DNA from: Verrucomicrobiota bacterium | GTDB taxonomy: Bacteria > Verrucomicrobiota > Kiritimatiellia > CAIQIC01 > JAGNIJ01 | Assembly: GCA_022710725.1 (NCBI GenBank) | Contig: JAKLGK010000004.1 | Span: 186,001-250,000, forward strand | DNA: 64,000 nt | Reading direction: 5' to 3' | Shown here: positions 40,548 through 48,923 of the stretch, piece by piece | How positions within the stretch are numbered: the first letter of the stretch is position 1 | Layout of the letters: each line of letters begins with the position of its first letter | The notes under the pieces: model-generated | Databases searched by the model: none | What the model was told of the DNA's origin: nothing | The model's input: only the letters and a program-made list of their open reading frames with translations | Program-made: the position numbers and the translations under genes

Positions 40548-41299
40548 CCCGAGTCCTGCATGATCCACCGGCCCGCCGCGTCGATCTCCTCCGGCCGGTA
40601 GCTCCGGCCGGAGGCCGCATTCCGGATGAACGGCGCCAATTCGGCCGGCCGCAGGATCGGCGCCGTCTGGTTCCGGATGGCCCACCTTGAATCCTCCGAA
40701 AACATCACGACTAACGCCCGCATGTCGGGCCAGTCCATCCCCGCCTCCCGCAACCGCCGGGCGACGAACTTGGCCTGGCGCTGGCTTTGGAGGATCGGAT
40801 TGAACAGTTCCTGCCCGTCCTTCCCCGCGGCATAAAAGACCCAGTGGTTTTGCGTCTCGTCTCCCACGATTCGCCCGGCCCAGTTTTTTGTCTCGATCAC
40901 GAAAATGCCGTTCGGCCCCGCCACCACGTGGTCGATCTGCGCCCGCCGCCGCCCGAACTGGATGAACACGTCGTTCAGCACCAGGTAGCGGTCATCCAGG
41001 CCGGTGGCCAGGCGGTCGGTGACGCCCTGCTCTCCCTCCAGGCCGACGCCAATGGTCCACGCGTCGAGGCTGTTCTCCTGCATCTTGAAATGGTGGCCCA
41101 ACCATGCGAACAGCAGGCCGGCGCCGACCAGGGCCAGCCAGTGAATGTCCCGCCAGACCCACAGCCCGATCCCGCCGGCCAGCAGCACGAGGGCGCCGGC
41201 CAGTTCCAGCCAGCGGACCCAGCGCAGCATCCCCATTTCCCGCGCAAGCCTCACTCGGCGGGACGACAGGGAGGTCTCCGATTTGAGAATGCGCGCCAT
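40544..41299 (-). CDS. Membrane NERD-domain (nuclease-related) protein A
   Basis: A 251-residue protein. The N terminus MARILKSETSLSSRRVRL precedes two TM segments (about 31-49 and 53-70). The NERD domain follows (about 85-200): GLEGEQGVTDRL, then the nuclease-like core with D123 (AQIDHVVAGPNG) and E136-x-K138 (IFVIETKNWAG), and FNPILQSQRQAKFV. NERD belongs to the PD-(D/E)XK-like nuclease group, and these residues are those expected of an active site. The two TMs with a basic N terminus suggest the NERD domain is cytoplasmic. A paralogue lies at 42538. Confidence 0.88.
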   Translation of the reverse strand: MARILKSETSLSSRRVRLAREMGMLRWVRWLELAGALVLLAGGIGLWVWRDIHWLALVGAGLLFAWLGHHFKMQENSLDAWTIGVGLEGEQGVTDRLATGLDDRYLVLNDVFIQFGRRRAQIDHVVAGPNGIFVIETKNWAGRIVGDETQNHWVFYAAGKDGQELFNPILQSQRQAKFVARRLREAGMDWPDMRALVVMFSEDSRWAIRNQTAPILRPAELAPFIRNAASGRSYRPEEIDAAGRWIMQDSG

Positions 41300-41319
41300 G
41301 AGACCCGGCTCGTTTGGGA

Positions 41320-42495
41320 TCAGGGCGCGGCCGGCGTACGCGAAATCACCTCGCCCTGCGCCGTCGAGTCCCGCTCCGAAACCACGCGGAATACCACCTC
41401 GTCGCCCAGTTGCGCCCCGGGCAGGAATACGACTTTCCCGTCCACCTTGAGCAACGCATCGCCCTTCTTTCCAATGTCCGTCACCTTGCCGGTATACACG
41501 GCGTCCGGCTGGAACATCGGCGGCCGGGTCATGGCCGGCTGCGGCCTGTTAAAGGCTTCCGGCGCCGGAACCGGCCCCGGTTCGCGCGTCAGCACCTCGC
41601 CCGTCGCCGCCGAGTCGCGCTCCTCCACCACCCGGAACGTCACCCGGTCGCCCGGCATCGCCCCCGGCAGGAACACCACCTTGCCGTTGATCTTCGTGAT
41701 CGCGTCGCCCTTCTTCCCGATCTCCAACACCACGCTCGTGTATACCCCATCCGGCGTAAACATCGGCGGCCGCGTCATCGCCGGCCGCGGCCTCTCGAAG
41801 GCTTCCGGCGCCGGCACGGGCCCCGGCTCGCGCGTCAGCACCTCGCCCGTCGCCGCCGAGTCGCGTTCCTCCACCACCCGGAACGTCACCCGGTCGCCCG
41901 GCATCGCCCCCGGCAGGAACACCACCTTGCCGTTGATCTTCGTGATCGCGTCGCCCTTCTTCCCGAGTTCCAGCACTACGCTCGTGTACACCCCGTCCGG
42001 CGTAAACATGGGGGGGCGCGTCGGCCGGGGCGGCGGGGGCGTCCATGCAATGGTTTCCTCGGGCAGCCGCTTGACGACCATCCCATCCGCCGTCCGCTCC
42101 TTGAGCCGGGTGATCTCGATGATCACCATCTCCCCGGGGCGCGCGTCCGGGACGAACGTCACCAGCCCGCCGATATGCGTGACGCCCGCCACGCCGTCGG
42201 AGGATTCGTCCTCGATGCGGACCTTGTAACGGTAGCCCTCGCGGGCCACGGCGCCGCGGTCGGTCGACGCATCCGTCACCTCGGCATGGTTGATCGGCAC
42301 GCGCTCGGCCTCCTCGCCCACGACCACGGCCTCGATGACCTCGGTCTCGGGCGCGCGGCTCCAGAACAGCAGGTACCAGACGAGGGCCACGCCGACCAGG
42401 GAAAGGACCAGCATGCCCCAGTGTTTTTTCGGCGGGGGGCTTGAGGGCTGCTCCGACAATCCGCGGAATTCATCAAATTTGGCGGTTTGGGCCAT
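41320..42495 (-). CDS. Membrane-anchored protein with four TRAM-like domains
   Basis: A 391-residue protein. PPPKKHW precedes one TM (about 27-45). A divergent TRAM-like unit lies at about 85-143 (GVAGVTHIGGLVTFVPDARP), then three units of 82 residues begin at 161, 243 and 325, each opening PPMF(T/Q)PD(G/A)VYT and containing GKKGDA(I/L)(T/L)K(I/V)(N/D)GKVVFLPGA. Proline-rich linkers separate them. The positive residues before the TM suggest the repeats face the periplasm, opposite to the prediction for the two-TRAM protein. TRAM domains bind nucleic acid, so this protein could hold DNA near ComEC; this is an inference. It lies between the two NERD genes. Confidence 0.85.
   Translation of the reverse strand: MAQTAKFDEFRGLSEQPSSPPPKKHWGMLVLSLVGVALVWYLLFWSRAPETEVIEAVVVGEEAERVPINHAEVTDASTDRGAVAREGYRYKVRIEDESSDGVAGVTHIGGLVTFVPDARPGEMVIIEITRLKERTADGMVVKRLPEETIAWTPPPPRPTRPPMFTPDGVYTSVVLELGKKGDAITKINGKVVFLPGAMPGDRVTFRVVEERDSAATGEVLTREPGPVPAPEAFERPRPAMTRPPMFTPDGVYTSVVLEIGKKGDAITKINGKVVFLPGAMPGDRVTFRVVEERDSAATGEVLTREPGPVPAPEAFNRPQPAMTRPPMFQPDAVYTGKVTDIGKKGDALLKVDGKVVFLPGAQLGDEVVFRVVSERDSTAQGEVISRTPAAP
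41524..42015 (-). repeat. Two nearly identical 246-bp tandem units within the TRAM gene
   Basis: Two adjacent 246-bp units (42015-41770 and 41769-41524) encode 82 residues each and differ at few bases, including runs of identical sequence far longer than needed to keep the protein the same. A third, diverged unit follows. The near identity at synonymous positions points to a recent duplication or ongoing gene conversion. Confidence 0.85.
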
Positions 42496-42537
42496 GTCCG
42501 GTTTCCTTCCTTCGGTTATCCATCCGTTTACGCGGAT

Positions 42538-43293
42538 TTATTTCGCCTTCTTCATCAGCAGCTCAATCACTGCGGTCACCTCCGCCTCGGTGTATTGCCG
42601 GCTGGGCGCCTGCCCGACCATGTACTCCACCGCGTCGAAGCGCGTCAGGATGGGCACGCTGCGATTATGGATCTCGAACTGCGCGTTCCTCGAATTGGAG
42701 ATCAGCACCGGGAAGATATCCGGCCAGTCTATCCCGCCGGCCTTCAGGACGGCCTGCATCACGTTGATCTGGCGCCGGTTCTGCAGGATGGGATTGGCCC
42801 GCCGCATCGGTTTCTCGCCAGGCCGCTTCACCTGTGTCCACTGGGCCTCCTGCTCGTCCCCCGAGATCAGGCCCCGCCAGTTCTTTGTTTCGACGACGAA
42901 GATGCCCCGCGGCGAAACCACCACGTGATCCATCTGGGCGCTCCGCAAGCCGCGCCGAAGGGTGATGTCGTTGAAAATGTAGCTGTCGTTGGGCAGTCCG
43001 TCCCGCAGAAGCCGCGTCACGTTCTGCTCACCTTGGAGGCCGGCGCTCGCCGAACCCTCCTCATCTTTGTTTTCCTTGCTTTTCATCCAGTGGCCGGCGC
43101 TGACGAAAAGCGCCGCCACGCCGACCACCAGCAGGCCGGGCCCCCACCACTTGTAAGCCAGCGCGCCGGCGGCCAGCAGGACGACCGCCCCGCCGAGTTC
43201 ATAGCGCACCAGCGACTGCAGTTGGCGGGCTCCCTTTCGCAGGGAATCGCGTTTCCGGTGCAGGGAGGTTTCATCGGTCAGAATTCGCGCCAT
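42538..43293 (-). CDS. Membrane NERD-domain (nuclease-related) protein B
   Basis: A 251-residue paralogue of the protein at 40544, with the same opening (MARILTDETSLHRKRDSL), two TMs (about 32-48 and 52-68) and the NERD domain: GLQGEQNVTRLL, D122 in AQMDHVVVSPRG, E135-x-K137 in IFVVETKNWRG, and ANPILQNRRQINVM. The C-terminal third is specific to the protein (RQYTEAEVTAVIELLMKK). AAAGGA precedes the ATG. It is the first gene of the nine-gene comEC operon, 42 bases ahead of the TRAM gene. The 164 bases before it, shared with the divergent PAS gene, would hold the operon promoter; no clear boxes were seen. Confidence 0.88.
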   Translation of the reverse strand: MARILTDETSLHRKRDSLRKGARQLQSLVRYELGGAVVLLAAGALAYKWWGPGLLVVGVAALFVSAGHWMKSKENKDEEGSASAGLQGEQNVTRLLRDGLPNDSYIFNDITLRRGLRSAQMDHVVVSPRGIFVVETKNWRGLISGDEQEAQWTQVKRPGEKPMRRANPILQNRRQINVMQAVLKAGGIDWPDIFPVLISNSRNAQFEIHNRSVPILTRFDAVEYMVGQAPSRQYTEAEVTAVIELLMKKAK

Positions 43294-43457
43294 GAGATCC
43301 TTTCGCCGGCAGGGGGTAGAAATTCCCGGTCATGATGTAGTTTTTTGTTTCTACACGCCGGTTCCTTGAAAAGCAACCCTGGGTTTCGCGGCCGCCGCGC
43401 CGGGCTTGACATCCCGGCGCGCAATCTTCATAAACGGCCGGATTTTTTAGGACGTTC

Positions 43458-45422
43458 ATGGATGCCGCATCGCTAAGTCCCGACGAGGCCCTCCGCCTGT
43501 TCGAGAGCGGGCCCACGGTCATGTTCAAGTGGAAGGCCGCCGAGGGGTGGCCCGTGGAGTATGTGTCGCCCAACGTCGAGCAGTTTGGCTTCCGGCCCGA
43601 TGATTTTGTCAGCGGCCGGCTCCCCTATGCCTCGATCGTCCACCCCGACGACCTTGCCCGCGTGGCGGAGGAGGTCCGGCAATTCAGCGAGGCCGGCGCG
43701 ACGCACTTCGAGCAGGAGTACCGGATCATGGGCAAGGGCGGCCGCGCCCACTGGCTCCATGACTTCACCGTGGTGCGGCGCGAGGCCGGGGGCGCGATCA
43801 CGCACTACTACGGCTACATCGAGGACGTCACGGCCCGGCGGCAGGCGCAGGAAGCCGCCCAGGAACACTGGGCCAAGTACCGGGCCATCGTGGACGCCTA
43901 CGACGGCCTCATCTACATCTGCTCGGCCGACTTCAAGATCGAGTTCATGAATCGCCGGCTCATCGAGCGCACCGGCCGCGACACCACGGGCGAACCGTGC
44001 TTCCGGGCCCTGCACGACCGCGGCGCGAAATGCCCCTGGTGCGTCAACGACCGCGTCTTCCAGGGCAAGACGGTCCGCTGGGAGGTGTTGAGCCCCAAGG
44101 ACAACCGCTGGTACTACGTGGTCGACACGCCCATCGTCCATCCCGACGGGCGCCAGTCCAAGATGGCAATGATCCAGGACATCACCGAGCGCAAGCAGGC
44201 CGAAACGCTCCTGCGCCGTCGGGAAGCCGTCCTCGAGGCCATCGGCTTCGCCTCCGAACAGTTCCTCAAATGTCACAGCCTGGAGCATTGCCTCCAGGAT
44301 GTTCTCGCCCGGCTCGGACAGGCCCTCAACGTCAACCGCGTGCACGTCACCGAGGTGCGCGCCTCGGGGCCGGATGAGTTCCTGGCGGAGCGCCGCCACG
44401 AATGGGCGGCCGCCGGCCTGCCTCCGCAGATCTACTACTCCGCGTGGCGGGCCTTCCCCATGCGCCGCCAGGGATTCGCGCGCTGGATCGAGCAGCTTTC
44501 GCGGGGGCAGACCGTCAGCGGCGACGTCGTGGAATTTCCTTCCGGCGAACAGGCCGTGCTGGGCCGGCAGCAGATCGGGTCGCTCGCCGCGCTCCCTTAC
44601 TTTGTCGGCGGGACATGGAGGGGCTTCCTCGGCTTCGAGGTGAGCGGCGGGCGCCGCACCTGGCCGCTCGTGGAACTGGAAGCCCTGAAGACCGTGGCGA
44701 GCCTGATCGGCGCGGCCATCCAGCGCCAGGAAGCCGAGCATACGCTGCGCCGGAGCGAGGAGCGGCACGCCCACCTGCTGAACGCCATGCCGGACCTGAT
44801 GCTGCGGTTCGACCCGCTGTTCGTGCTGCTGGACATCAAGGCCGCCCCCGACGGCGATCTGCCCGCGCGCGAAGACGCCGTCGGCCGGTCGCTGGAGGTC
44901 GTTCTCCCGGCCTCGGCATACGCCGCGTTCCGGGGCGCCGCGGATCGCCTTTGGAAGACCGGGCAGCGCCAGGTATTCGACGCCTCGCTGTCCGACGACG
45001 GCTCGCGCATCTACGAGGTGCGCATGGTCCCCGCGGCCAAGGGCGAGGCGCTGGCCATCCTGCGCGACATCACGGCCCGCAAGAAGGCCGATGTCGCCAT
45101 CGCCAAGCTGGCCGCCTTTCCGCTCAACAATCCCAATCCCCTGCTCGAGCTCACCGAATCCGCCGACGTGCTGTTTGCCAACCAGGCGGCGCGGGACCTC
45201 GCCGCCGCGCTGGCGCTGGGCCGTCCCTCCGACATCCTGCCGCCGGGCTACGAGGCCGTATGCCGCGAATGCCTGGCATCCGGCGCCGTGCGGCAGGGTC
45301 TCCTGGTCCGGAAGGGCGGACGAACGATCCTCTGGATGTTCATGCCGATCTCGGAGAGCCGCACCGTGCACGCCTACGGGTTTACGCCCCCCGCCGGCTT
45401 CGATCTCCGGGCCTCCGCGTGA
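43458..45422 (+). CDS. PAS/GAF sensory protein without a recognised output domain
   Basis: A 654-residue soluble protein. Segments in order: PAS with PAC (about 10-130, ending HYYGYIEDVTARRQAQ), PAS (about 140-250, ending MAMIQDITERKQAE), GAF-like (about 262-415, SEQFLKCHSLEHCLQDVLAR ... LKTVASLIGAAIQRQEAEHT), PAS (about 420-540, ending LAILRDITARKKAD) and a last PAS-like unit (about 545-650, FPLNNPNPLLELTESADVLF). No histidine kinase, GGDEF or HTH follows. A cluster of four cysteines in the second PAS (EPCFRALHDRGAKCPWCVND) could bind metal or respond to redox. The stop overlaps the photolyase GTG start, implying coupled expression. Confidence 0.85.
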   Translation: MDAASLSPDEALRLFESGPTVMFKWKAAEGWPVEYVSPNVEQFGFRPDDFVSGRLPYASIVHPDDLARVAEEVRQFSEAGATHFEQEYRIMGKGGRAHWLHDFTVVRREAGGAITHYYGYIEDVTARRQAQEAAQEHWAKYRAIVDAYDGLIYICSADFKIEFMNRRLIERTGRDTTGEPCFRALHDRGAKCPWCVNDRVFQGKTVRWEVLSPKDNRWYYVVDTPIVHPDGRQSKMAMIQDITERKQAETLLRRREAVLEAIGFASEQFLKCHSLEHCLQDVLARLGQALNVNRVHVTEVRASGPDEFLAERRHEWAAAGLPPQIYYSAWRAFPMRRQGFARWIEQLSRGQTVSGDVVEFPSGEQAVLGRQQIGSLAALPYFVGGTWRGFLGFEVSGGRRTWPLVELEALKTVASLIGAAIQRQEAEHTLRRSEERHAHLLNAMPDLMLRFDPLFVLLDIKAAPDGDLPAREDAVGRSLEVVLPASAYAAFRGAADRLWKTGQRQVFDASLSDDGSRIYEVRMVPAAKGEALAILRDITARKKADVAIAKLAAFPLNNPNPLLELTESADVLFANQAARDLAAALALGRPSDILPPGYEAVCRECLASGAVRQGLLVRKGGRTILWMFMPISESRTVHAYGFTPPAGFDLRASA

Positions 45423-46864
45423 CCGCGCCCGCGCCAGCGCTCGCCTGGTTCCGCCGCGACCTGCGCATCGCCGATAATCCCGCCTTGAGGACGGCCTGCC
45501 GCTCCGGCCCCGTGCTGCCCGTGTACATCCACGCCCCGGAGGAAGACGGCTCCTGGCGGCCCGGCGCCGCCTCCAACTGGTGGCTCCATCACTCCCTGTC
45601 CGCCCTGCGCGATGAACTCCGGAAGCGGGGCTCGGACCTTGTTCTCCGCGCCGGCCGGGACGCCCTCTCGACGCTCCTCGCGCTGGCCCGCGAAACGGGA
45701 GCCCGGACGGTCTGCTGGAACGCCGTGCCGGAGCCCGGCCCCCGGCGCCGGAACAGGCTTGTTCGCGCGGCGCTGGAAAAAGAAGGCCTGACCGTTCACT
45801 TGCACGAGGCGTCCCTGCTATTCGATGCGCCGGCCATCCGCAACAAGCAGGGCCGGCCCTTCCAAGTGTTCACGCCCTTCTGGCGGCATTGCACCGAAAA
45901 CCTCGCGCCCGGGCTTCCCGAACCGGCGCCCCCGGTTCTCCCCCGCCCCCGCGGGTTCCCTTCCTCGGTTGAACTGGAATCGTTGGGCCTGCTTCCAAGC
46001 GTGGACTGGGCGGCGGGTTTTCTCGAGACCTGGCGGCCCGGCGAGGCCGGCGCCCGCCGGGCGCTCCGCCGATTCGTGCGGGAGGCCCTCGAAACCTACG
46101 ATGCGGGCCGCGACCGGCCGGATCGGCCTGGAACGTCTCTCCTCTCCCCCCATTTGCATTTCGGGGAGATCAGCGTCCGGCAGGTGTGGCGGGCCATCGA
46201 GACGGCTGCCGCCTCCCCCTCCTGCCGGAAAGCTTCTCTCGTGTATCGGCGGGAGCTGGGATGGCGCGAGTTTGCGCATCACCTGCTGGAGCACTTCCCG
46301 AATACGCCGGACCGCCCGCTGCATCCGGAATTCGACCGGCTGCCCTGGCGCCGCGACCCGCAGCGGTTGAAGGCGTGGCAGCAGGGACGAACCGGCTATC
46401 CCATCGTCGACGCCGGGATGCGCCAGCTCTGGCGGACGGGATGGATGCACAACCGCGTCCGGATGATCGCCGCCTCGTTCCTCGTCAAGGACCTTCTCCT
46501 GCCCTGGCAGGAGGGCGCGCGCTGGTTCTGGGACACGCTGGTGGACGCGGACCTGGCCAACAACACGCTGGGCTGGCAGTGGTCCGCCGGTTGCGGGGCG
46601 GACGCGGCGCCTTATTTCCGGATCTTCAACCCCGTGCTCCAGGCCGCGAAATTCGACCCGGAGGGCGAATACATCCGCCGCTGGGTGCCCGAACTCAAGG
46701 CCCTTCCCGCCCCGTGGCTCTTCCAGCCCTGGGAGGCGGAGCCGCTCGTCCTCCAGGCCGCCGGGATTGTCCTGGGACAAACCTATCCCTTGCCCATCGT
46801 GGATCATGGCGAGGCCCGCGACCGGGCGTTGGCCGCCTACGCGGTCATGAAGCACGCGGATTGA
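45419..46864 (+). CDS. phrB: Deoxyribodipyrimidine photolyase / cryptochrome family protein
   Basis: A 481-residue flavoprotein. The N-terminal alpha/beta antenna domain begins LAWFRRDLRIADNPAL; the C-terminal FAD domain carries YRRELGWREFAHHLL, GRTGYPIVDAGMRQLWRTGW, MHNRVRMIAASFLVKDL, and NNTLGWQWSAGCGADAAPYF followed by RIFNPVLQ. These are class I CPD-photolyase features; the enzyme repairs UV dimers using blue light. I use GTG 45419, in a GTGA overlap with the PAS gene stop, because the longer frame upstream is a shadow. A pure cryptochrome role cannot be excluded by sequence reading alone. Confidence 0.92.
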   Translation: MTAPAPALAWFRRDLRIADNPALRTACRSGPVLPVYIHAPEEDGSWRPGAASNWWLHHSLSALRDELRKRGSDLVLRAGRDALSTLLALARETGARTVCWNAVPEPGPRRRNRLVRAALEKEGLTVHLHEASLLFDAPAIRNKQGRPFQVFTPFWRHCTENLAPGLPEPAPPVLPRPRGFPSSVELESLGLLPSVDWAAGFLETWRPGEAGARRALRRFVREALETYDAGRDRPDRPGTSLLSPHLHFGEISVRQVWRAIETAAASPSCRKASLVYRRELGWREFAHHLLEHFPNTPDRPLHPEFDRLPWRRDPQRLKAWQQGRTGYPIVDAGMRQLWRTGWMHNRVRMIAASFLVKDLLLPWQEGARWFWDTLVDADLANNTLGWQWSAGCGADAAPYFRIFNPVLQAAKFDPEGEYIRRWVPELKALPAPWLFQPWEAEPLVLQAAGIVLGQTYPLPIVDHGEARDRALAAYAVMKHAD

Positions 46865-46942
46865 ACAAAGGTTTTGCGTCGCGCTCACCGTCGCCTAACA
46901 TGGTGGGCGGAGAGTGTCGGGGGGCAAAAAGGAGTCTCATTC

Positions 46943-47629
46943 ATGGCCCGGGAACACGTGCTGGTGGTGGAAGACGAAGAAGACATCCAGGAACTGATCC
47001 GGTACAACCTCGCCAAGGACGGCTTCCATGTCACCGTCGTCCCCAGCAGCGAGGACGCGTTCAAACGGATCAAGGCCGCGCCGCCGGCGGTGATCCTGCT
47101 GGATCTCATGCTTCCCGGCATGAACGGCCTGGAATTCTGCAAGCTGATCAAGGGCGCCCCGTCCACCCGCGGAATCCCGGTGATCATGGTCACGGCGCGC
47201 GGCGAGGAAGCCGACGTGGTTGCAGGCCTGGAGCTGGGCGCCGACGACTACCTGACCAAGCCGTTCAGCCCCCGCGTGCTGCTGGCGCGGTTGCGCGCCG
47301 TCCTTCGCCGCCGCAACGCTGCCGAGGACGACCGGGACGCGCCCGTTCACCTCCGCGACCTTACCATCCATCCGGGCCGCCACGAGGTGAAGCTGAAGAA
47401 CAAGACGATCGAGCTGTCGTTCACTGAATTCCGTCTCCTCCAGGTGCTGGCGCGCCGGCCCGGCTGGGTCTTGACCCGTCAGCAGATCGTGGACGCCGTC
47501 CGCGGGCCGGACTACCCCGTGACCGAGCGCTCGGTGGACGTCCAGGTGGTCGGCCTCCGCAAGAAGCTCGGCGCCGCGGGCGACTACATCGAGACCGTGC
47601 GCGGCGTGGGATACCGGTTCAGGGAATAG
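46943..47629 (+). CDS. phoB: OmpR/PhoB-family response regulator
   Basis: A 228-residue regulator. The receiver domain (1-120) has the acidic pocket (VVEDEED), phosphoacceptor D54 (LLDLMLPG), the switch threonine (MVTARG) and K in LTKPFSP. The C-terminal winged helix (about 130-228) includes LSFTEFRLLQVLARRPGWVL and RSVDVQVVGLRKKLG ... VRGVGYRFRE. The sequence resembles PhoB, which controls phosphate-starvation genes, but no pst gene is nearby, so the symbol is tentative. AAAAAGGAG precedes ATG 46943. It is seven bases upstream of the kinase. Confidence 0.9.
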   Translation: MAREHVLVVEDEEDIQELIRYNLAKDGFHVTVVPSSEDAFKRIKAAPPAVILLDLMLPGMNGLEFCKLIKGAPSTRGIPVIMVTARGEEADVVAGLELGADDYLTKPFSPRVLLARLRAVLRRRNAAEDDRDAPVHLRDLTIHPGRHEVKLKNKTIELSFTEFRLLQVLARRPGWVLTRQQIVDAVRGPDYPVTERSVDVQVVGLRKKLGAAGDYIETVRGVGYRFRE

Positions 47630-47636
47630 AGGCATC

Positions 47637-48914
47637 ATGCTCCTTCTCGCGGTCATGCTGGGCCTGTTGAATCTCCTGCTGCTGGGAGGATTGCTCGCCT
47701 TGCATCACCGGCAGCGCCGGTTGGCCCGTGCCCTGGCCGAGGCCCGGCTGGCGTTCGAGCGGTGGGCCGGCGGCGACCTGGACGCGCGCATGGTCCCCCG
47801 GGACGGCGACCCGCCGGGGCAACTGGCGGCGGCCTTCAACGGCATGGCCGCCCACCTGGCGGAACAGATCCGCCTGCTGGAGCAGCAGCGCGACCAGCAG
47901 GAGGCGGTATTCGTCAGCATGGTCGAAGGCGTGGTGGCGCTGGACAACGGGGGCCGAATCCTGCGGTTGAACGAGGCGGCGGCGCGGCTCTTCGACATCC
48001 CGCCCGACAAGGCGCGGAACCGCCTGCTCCAGGAACTGGTCCGGAACCCCGCCCTCCACCAGTTGGTCGCGGATGCCGTCGCGCGGGGCGAACCCGCGGA
48101 GGACGATATCACGGTCTTCAACGGCCGCGAGCGGCACCTGCGCGTGCGCGCCAGCCGCCTGCGGGACGCCCAGGGCGAGGGCATCGGGGCGCTGGTGGTG
48201 TTCCACGACGTCACCCGACTCCGCCGGCTGGAGAGCGTCCGCCGCGATTTCGTCGCCAACGTATCCCACGAACTGAAAACGCCGATCACCTCGATCAAGG
48301 GCTTCATCGAGACCCTGCAGGACGGCGCGTTGAAGAGCGAGGAGGAGGCGCGACGCTTCCTCGGCATCATGGCCCGGCAGGCCGACCGGCTCAACGCCAT
48401 CATCGAGGACCTTCTGCAGCTGTCGCGCATCGAAGAGGAGGCCGATCAGCAGGTCATCCGGCTGGAGGAGCAGGAAGTCTCTCCGGTGCTGCGCTCCGCC
48501 GTGGAATGCTGCCAGTACAAGGCGGACGCCCGGCAGATGGCCGTGGAACTGGACGGCGCGCCCGGGCTGCGGGCCCGCTTCAACACCCCGCTGCTGGAGC
48601 AAGCCGTGATCAACCTGCTCGACAACGCGATCAAGTACAGTCCGTCGGGCTCTCCCGTCCGCGTGGAAGCCGGGCGCGAGGGCGCCGACGTGGTCATCCG
48701 CGTTCGCGACCGGGGGCCGGGGATCCCGCCCGAGCACCTGCCGCGGCTTTTCGAGCGGTTTTACCGGGTGGACAAGGCGCGCAGCCGGCAGATGGGCGGC
48801 ACTGGGCTGGGCCTGGCCATCGTTAAACACATCGCCCAGGCGCACGGCGGGAACGTGTCGGTCGAAAGCATCCCCGGGCAAGGGAGCGTGTTCAGCCTGC
48901 GCATCCCGGCATGA
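47637..48914 (+). CDS. phoR: Sensor histidine kinase (PhoR-like)
   Basis: A 425-residue kinase. One N-terminal TM (about 2-22) is followed by a HAMP-like linker, a PAS domain (about 90-195, MVEGVVALDNGGRILRLNEA), the HisKA box (FVANVSHELKTPITSIKGF, phospho-histidine near residue 213), and the ATPase domain with N (VINLLDNAIKYS), G1 (VRDRGPGIP), F (LFERFYRVDKARSR) and G2 (GGTGLGLAIVKHIAQAHGG) boxes. It is a PhoR-type layout lacking a large periplasmic sensor, as in true PhoR proteins. It pairs with the regulator immediately upstream. Confidence 0.91.
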   Translation: MLLLAVMLGLLNLLLLGGLLALHHRQRRLARALAEARLAFERWAGGDLDARMVPRDGDPPGQLAAAFNGMAAHLAEQIRLLEQQRDQQEAVFVSMVEGVVALDNGGRILRLNEAAARLFDIPPDKARNRLLQELVRNPALHQLVADAVARGEPAEDDITVFNGRERHLRVRASRLRDAQGEGIGALVVFHDVTRLRRLESVRRDFVANVSHELKTPITSIKGFIETLQDGALKSEEEARRFLGIMARQADRLNAIIEDLLQLSRIEEEADQQVIRLEEQEVSPVLRSAVECCQYKADARQMAVELDGAPGLRARFNTPLLEQAVINLLDNAIKYSPSGSPVRVEAGREGADVVIRVRDRGPGIPPEHLPRLFERFYRVDKARSRQMGGTGLGLAIVKHIAQAHGGNVSVESIPGQGSVFSLRIPA

Positions 48915-48923
48915 ACAAAAACC

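Noticed and set aside
41524..42015. Repeats that might suggest a CRISPR array
   Set aside because: The period is 246 bp and in frame; the units encode TRAM domains within one gene.
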